From Protostelium mycophagum (Eukaryota > Evosea > Variosea > Protosteliida > Protosteliaceae), in NCBI GenBank assembly GCA_002081555.1, contig MZNV01001849.1:1-35314 (forward strand): a stretch of 35,314 nucleotides of DNA, in the 5' to 3' direction. Both the position numbers and the translations under genes were made by a program. A model generated the notes under the pieces. That model was not told the origin of the DNA. It made no database searches and saw nothing but the letters and a program-made list of their open reading frames with translations. Below are positions 33,465-35,314 of the stretch, one piece after another (the stretch's first letter is position 1; each line of letters starts with the position of its first letter).

Positions 33465-35314
33465 TTAGATTATTAAGACGGCCAACATGGCCACTCCCAC
33501 ACAAACACCCAAACGTTTAGCCTTGCTCGTCAATTGGTTGTTTGTTTCTGGTCTGGTTGTAAAGGCAGTGGTGGATGTCTTTGGTGAGGTGTTCACGACG
33601 GAGAAGACCGAAGGAACAAGAGGTTTCTGACCGAGCTCTTCTGCAGCTTTTGTGAAGGCATTTTGTGAGGGATTGCTGACCGCTTCCTTTGCTGCGGTGG
33701 TGATCAACAATGTTGCGGCCTGCGCTTGCTTTTCGTCGGTGTCGACATAGAATTGCACTATCATTCCATTCCTCTTATGTACACTGCGAACCACTGCTCG
33801 CATCAGTTCACTTTTACAAGCAGCAGGGTTGCGAAATACTCACTTGTGATGATGACGGAAGAATCATCCACCTTTGCGATCTTGGAAATGACAAGTCTAC
33901 GGAGATTAAAATGAAATAAACACTCACGCATTCTTACCGGAAGCCCTCTCTGTTGAAGTCCTCTACATTTGCTGAAAACGCCATCTCGAACACCTTATTT
34001 AGTGAGATGGATAATCTTATAGGAATGATATGTCTTCTTACAGCGGTCTTTGTGTTATTCGTTCCAGCAGAAGTTCCAGTCGAGGCACCTGTTGTCGTCA
34101 CAGCTTGAGATGAGGTTGTGGGAAAGTCGGAGGAAATTGATGAAGCAGATGTGGTACTGGAAGTGGTGGTTGAGGTGGCAGATGCGGTGGATGAGGCAGA
34201 TAAAGTGGATGACGTGGATGGTGAAGTAGTGGATGAGGGAGTTGAAGTGGTAGATTCCTCAGATGTGGTAGGTGAAGTAGTGGATGCGGTGGATGAGGCA
34301 GATAAAGTGGGTGAGGTGGATGGTGTGGCAGACGAAGTGGATGAGGGAGTTGAAGTGGCAGATTCCTCAGATGTGATAGGTGAAGTAGTAGATACGGTGG
34401 ATGCAGTGGATGAGGCAGATACAGTGGGTGACATGGATGATGTGGCAGTGGAAGTGGATGGGGGAGTTGAGGTGGCAGATTCCTCAGATGTAGTAGGTGA
34501 AGTTGTAGATACGGTGGATGAAGTGGATGGTACTTCAGATGCAGTGGATATAACGGACGAGGTGCTAAATGAGGTGGTAGATGTGGTAAGTGAAGTGGAT
34601 AAAGTGGCGAATGTTATGGAAGAGGAAGTGGTTGATGAGGTAGTGGTAGGTACACCAGATGTGATGGATGAAGTCGTAGATGAGGTGGATGGTATGGTAG
34701 TTGCAGAAGTGGTGGCTGAGGTAGTAGATGCAGTGGTGGTTGAGGTGGAAGATGTGGTGGGTACATCAGACGTGGTGGAGGAAGTAGCGGACGAGGTAGA
34801 TGTGGTGGTAGATGGTTTGGTGGATGAAGAGGTAGATGGTTTGGTGGATGAGGTGGTAGATGGTTTGGTGGCTGAGGTGGTAGATGTAGTGGATGAAGTG
34901 GTAGATAGTATGGTGGATGAGGTGGTAGATGATTTAGTGGATGAAGAGGTAGATAGTATGGTGGATGAGGTGGTAGATAGTTTGGTGAATGAGGTGGTAG
35001 ATGGTTTGGTGGATGAGGTGGTAGATAGTTTGGTGAATGAGGTGGTAGTTGAAGTGGCTGAGGTGGTAGATGGTTTGGTGGATGAAGAGGTAGACGATAT
35101 GGTGGATGAGGTGGATGAGGTGGAGGGTACAGAAGATTCATTGGGCGAGGTTGTTGAGGAAGAGGATCCCTGATTCTGGTCTTCTACCACCAATGTAAAA
35201 GCTTGGATGGTAAATTCCTCATCATATTCAGCGTCAAATAAACCATTGCACAGATTGTAGCGTCCTGCGGGTAATTTCACCCGAACGTTGGAGTCTGACG
35301 TGACGACGGAAGAG
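33465..35314 (-). CDS. Mucin-like surface protein, 3' part (5' end outside window)
   Basis: Exons 35314-33938 (open at the window edge), 33896-33844 and 33793-33465. The visible N-terminal part is globular (VRVKLPAGRYNLCNGLFDAE then YDEEFTIQAFTLVV). About 350 residues of almost pure Ser/Thr with Pro, Ala and Glu follow, surely a heavily O-glycosylated stalk. Then a small domain, IIPIRLSISLNKVFEMAFSA... LVISKIAKVDDSSVIITMVR... GMIVQFYVDTDE, with the layout of SEA-like juxtamembrane modules. The protein ends LGVCVGVAMLAVLII, a hydrophobic tail with no cytoplasmic residues, fitting a GPI-anchor signal better than a spanning helix. It is probably exported and attached to the cell surface. Confidence 0.8.
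34118..35160 (-). repeat. Ser/Thr-codon low-complexity repeat tract
   Basis: Degenerate short repeats encoding TTSSTKPS and SATSTPPSTST-like units in the mucin-like stalk. The opposite strand is open in two frames for the same reason and should not be annotated as genes. Confidence 0.85.

Noticed and set aside
34118-35173. Long plus-strand frame, 351 codons, rich in Val, Asp and Glu
   Set aside because: It is the mirror image of Ser/Thr codon repeats in the mucin-like gene, which has real flanking domains and splice sites.

Overview
The window is nuclear DNA from a gene-dense unicellular eukaryote. Almost every gene is cut by short introns (mostly 35-60 nt, GT-AG), intergenic gaps are small, and three nuclear-type tRNA genes are present. 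The gene set (tyrosine kinase, ciliary CFAP91, ATE1 arginyltransferase, Rab7, LIM protein, CHY zinc-finger protein) points to a flagellated unikont protist, for example an amoebozoan or a non-metazoan opisthokont. I cannot name the species.

Layout. 1-1500: tRNA-Asp and a doubtful minus-strand gene. 1908-5372 (+): a 15-exon receptor tyrosine kinase with a GPS/GAIN-like juxtamembrane region; a tRNA-Pro gene lies inside one intron. 5908-6354 (+): a secreted double-psi beta-barrel protein. 6595-9935 (-): a 16-exon RRM + RWD-like + CHY zinc-finger protein. 10370-10877 (+): a small multi-pass membrane protein. 11321-12540 (+): an Arg/Asp/Asn-rich RS-like protein. 12945-13812 (+): an unknown gene with a recent internal exon duplication. 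13861-14309: a foldback element. 14594-15455 (+): Rab7 with an AT-AC (U12-type) intron. 15994-16064 (-): tRNA-His. 16104-17794 (-): an isopenicillin-N-synthase-like oxygenase, divergent from CFAP91 (18043-20346, +). 20506-22954 (-): ATE1. 23597-24504 (+): a Ser/Thr kinase. 24849-25313 (-): a small helical protein. 25473-30589 (+): a long PPR-like protein, followed within 22-24 nt by a LIM protein (30612-31742) and an unknown beta-rich protein (31767-33080). 33465-35314 (-): the end of a mucin-like surface protein running off the window.

Gene models were built by hand from splice sites. Reading phase closes exactly for the RTK, CHY, oxygenase, CFAP91, Rab7, LIM and 31767-33080 models, which is strong internal support. 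The PPR model and the gene at 12945-13812 are not fully resolved.

Most notable signals: the GPS-bearing receptor tyrosine kinase; a recurrent intron-end word, TCTACAACGA just after donors and its reverse complement TCGTTGTAG as the acceptor, which looks like inverted-repeat ends of an intron-generating element; and a minor-spliceosome intron in Rab7. There is no single functional pathway linking the genes; membrane traffic, cilium, protein turnover and surface signalling are all represented.
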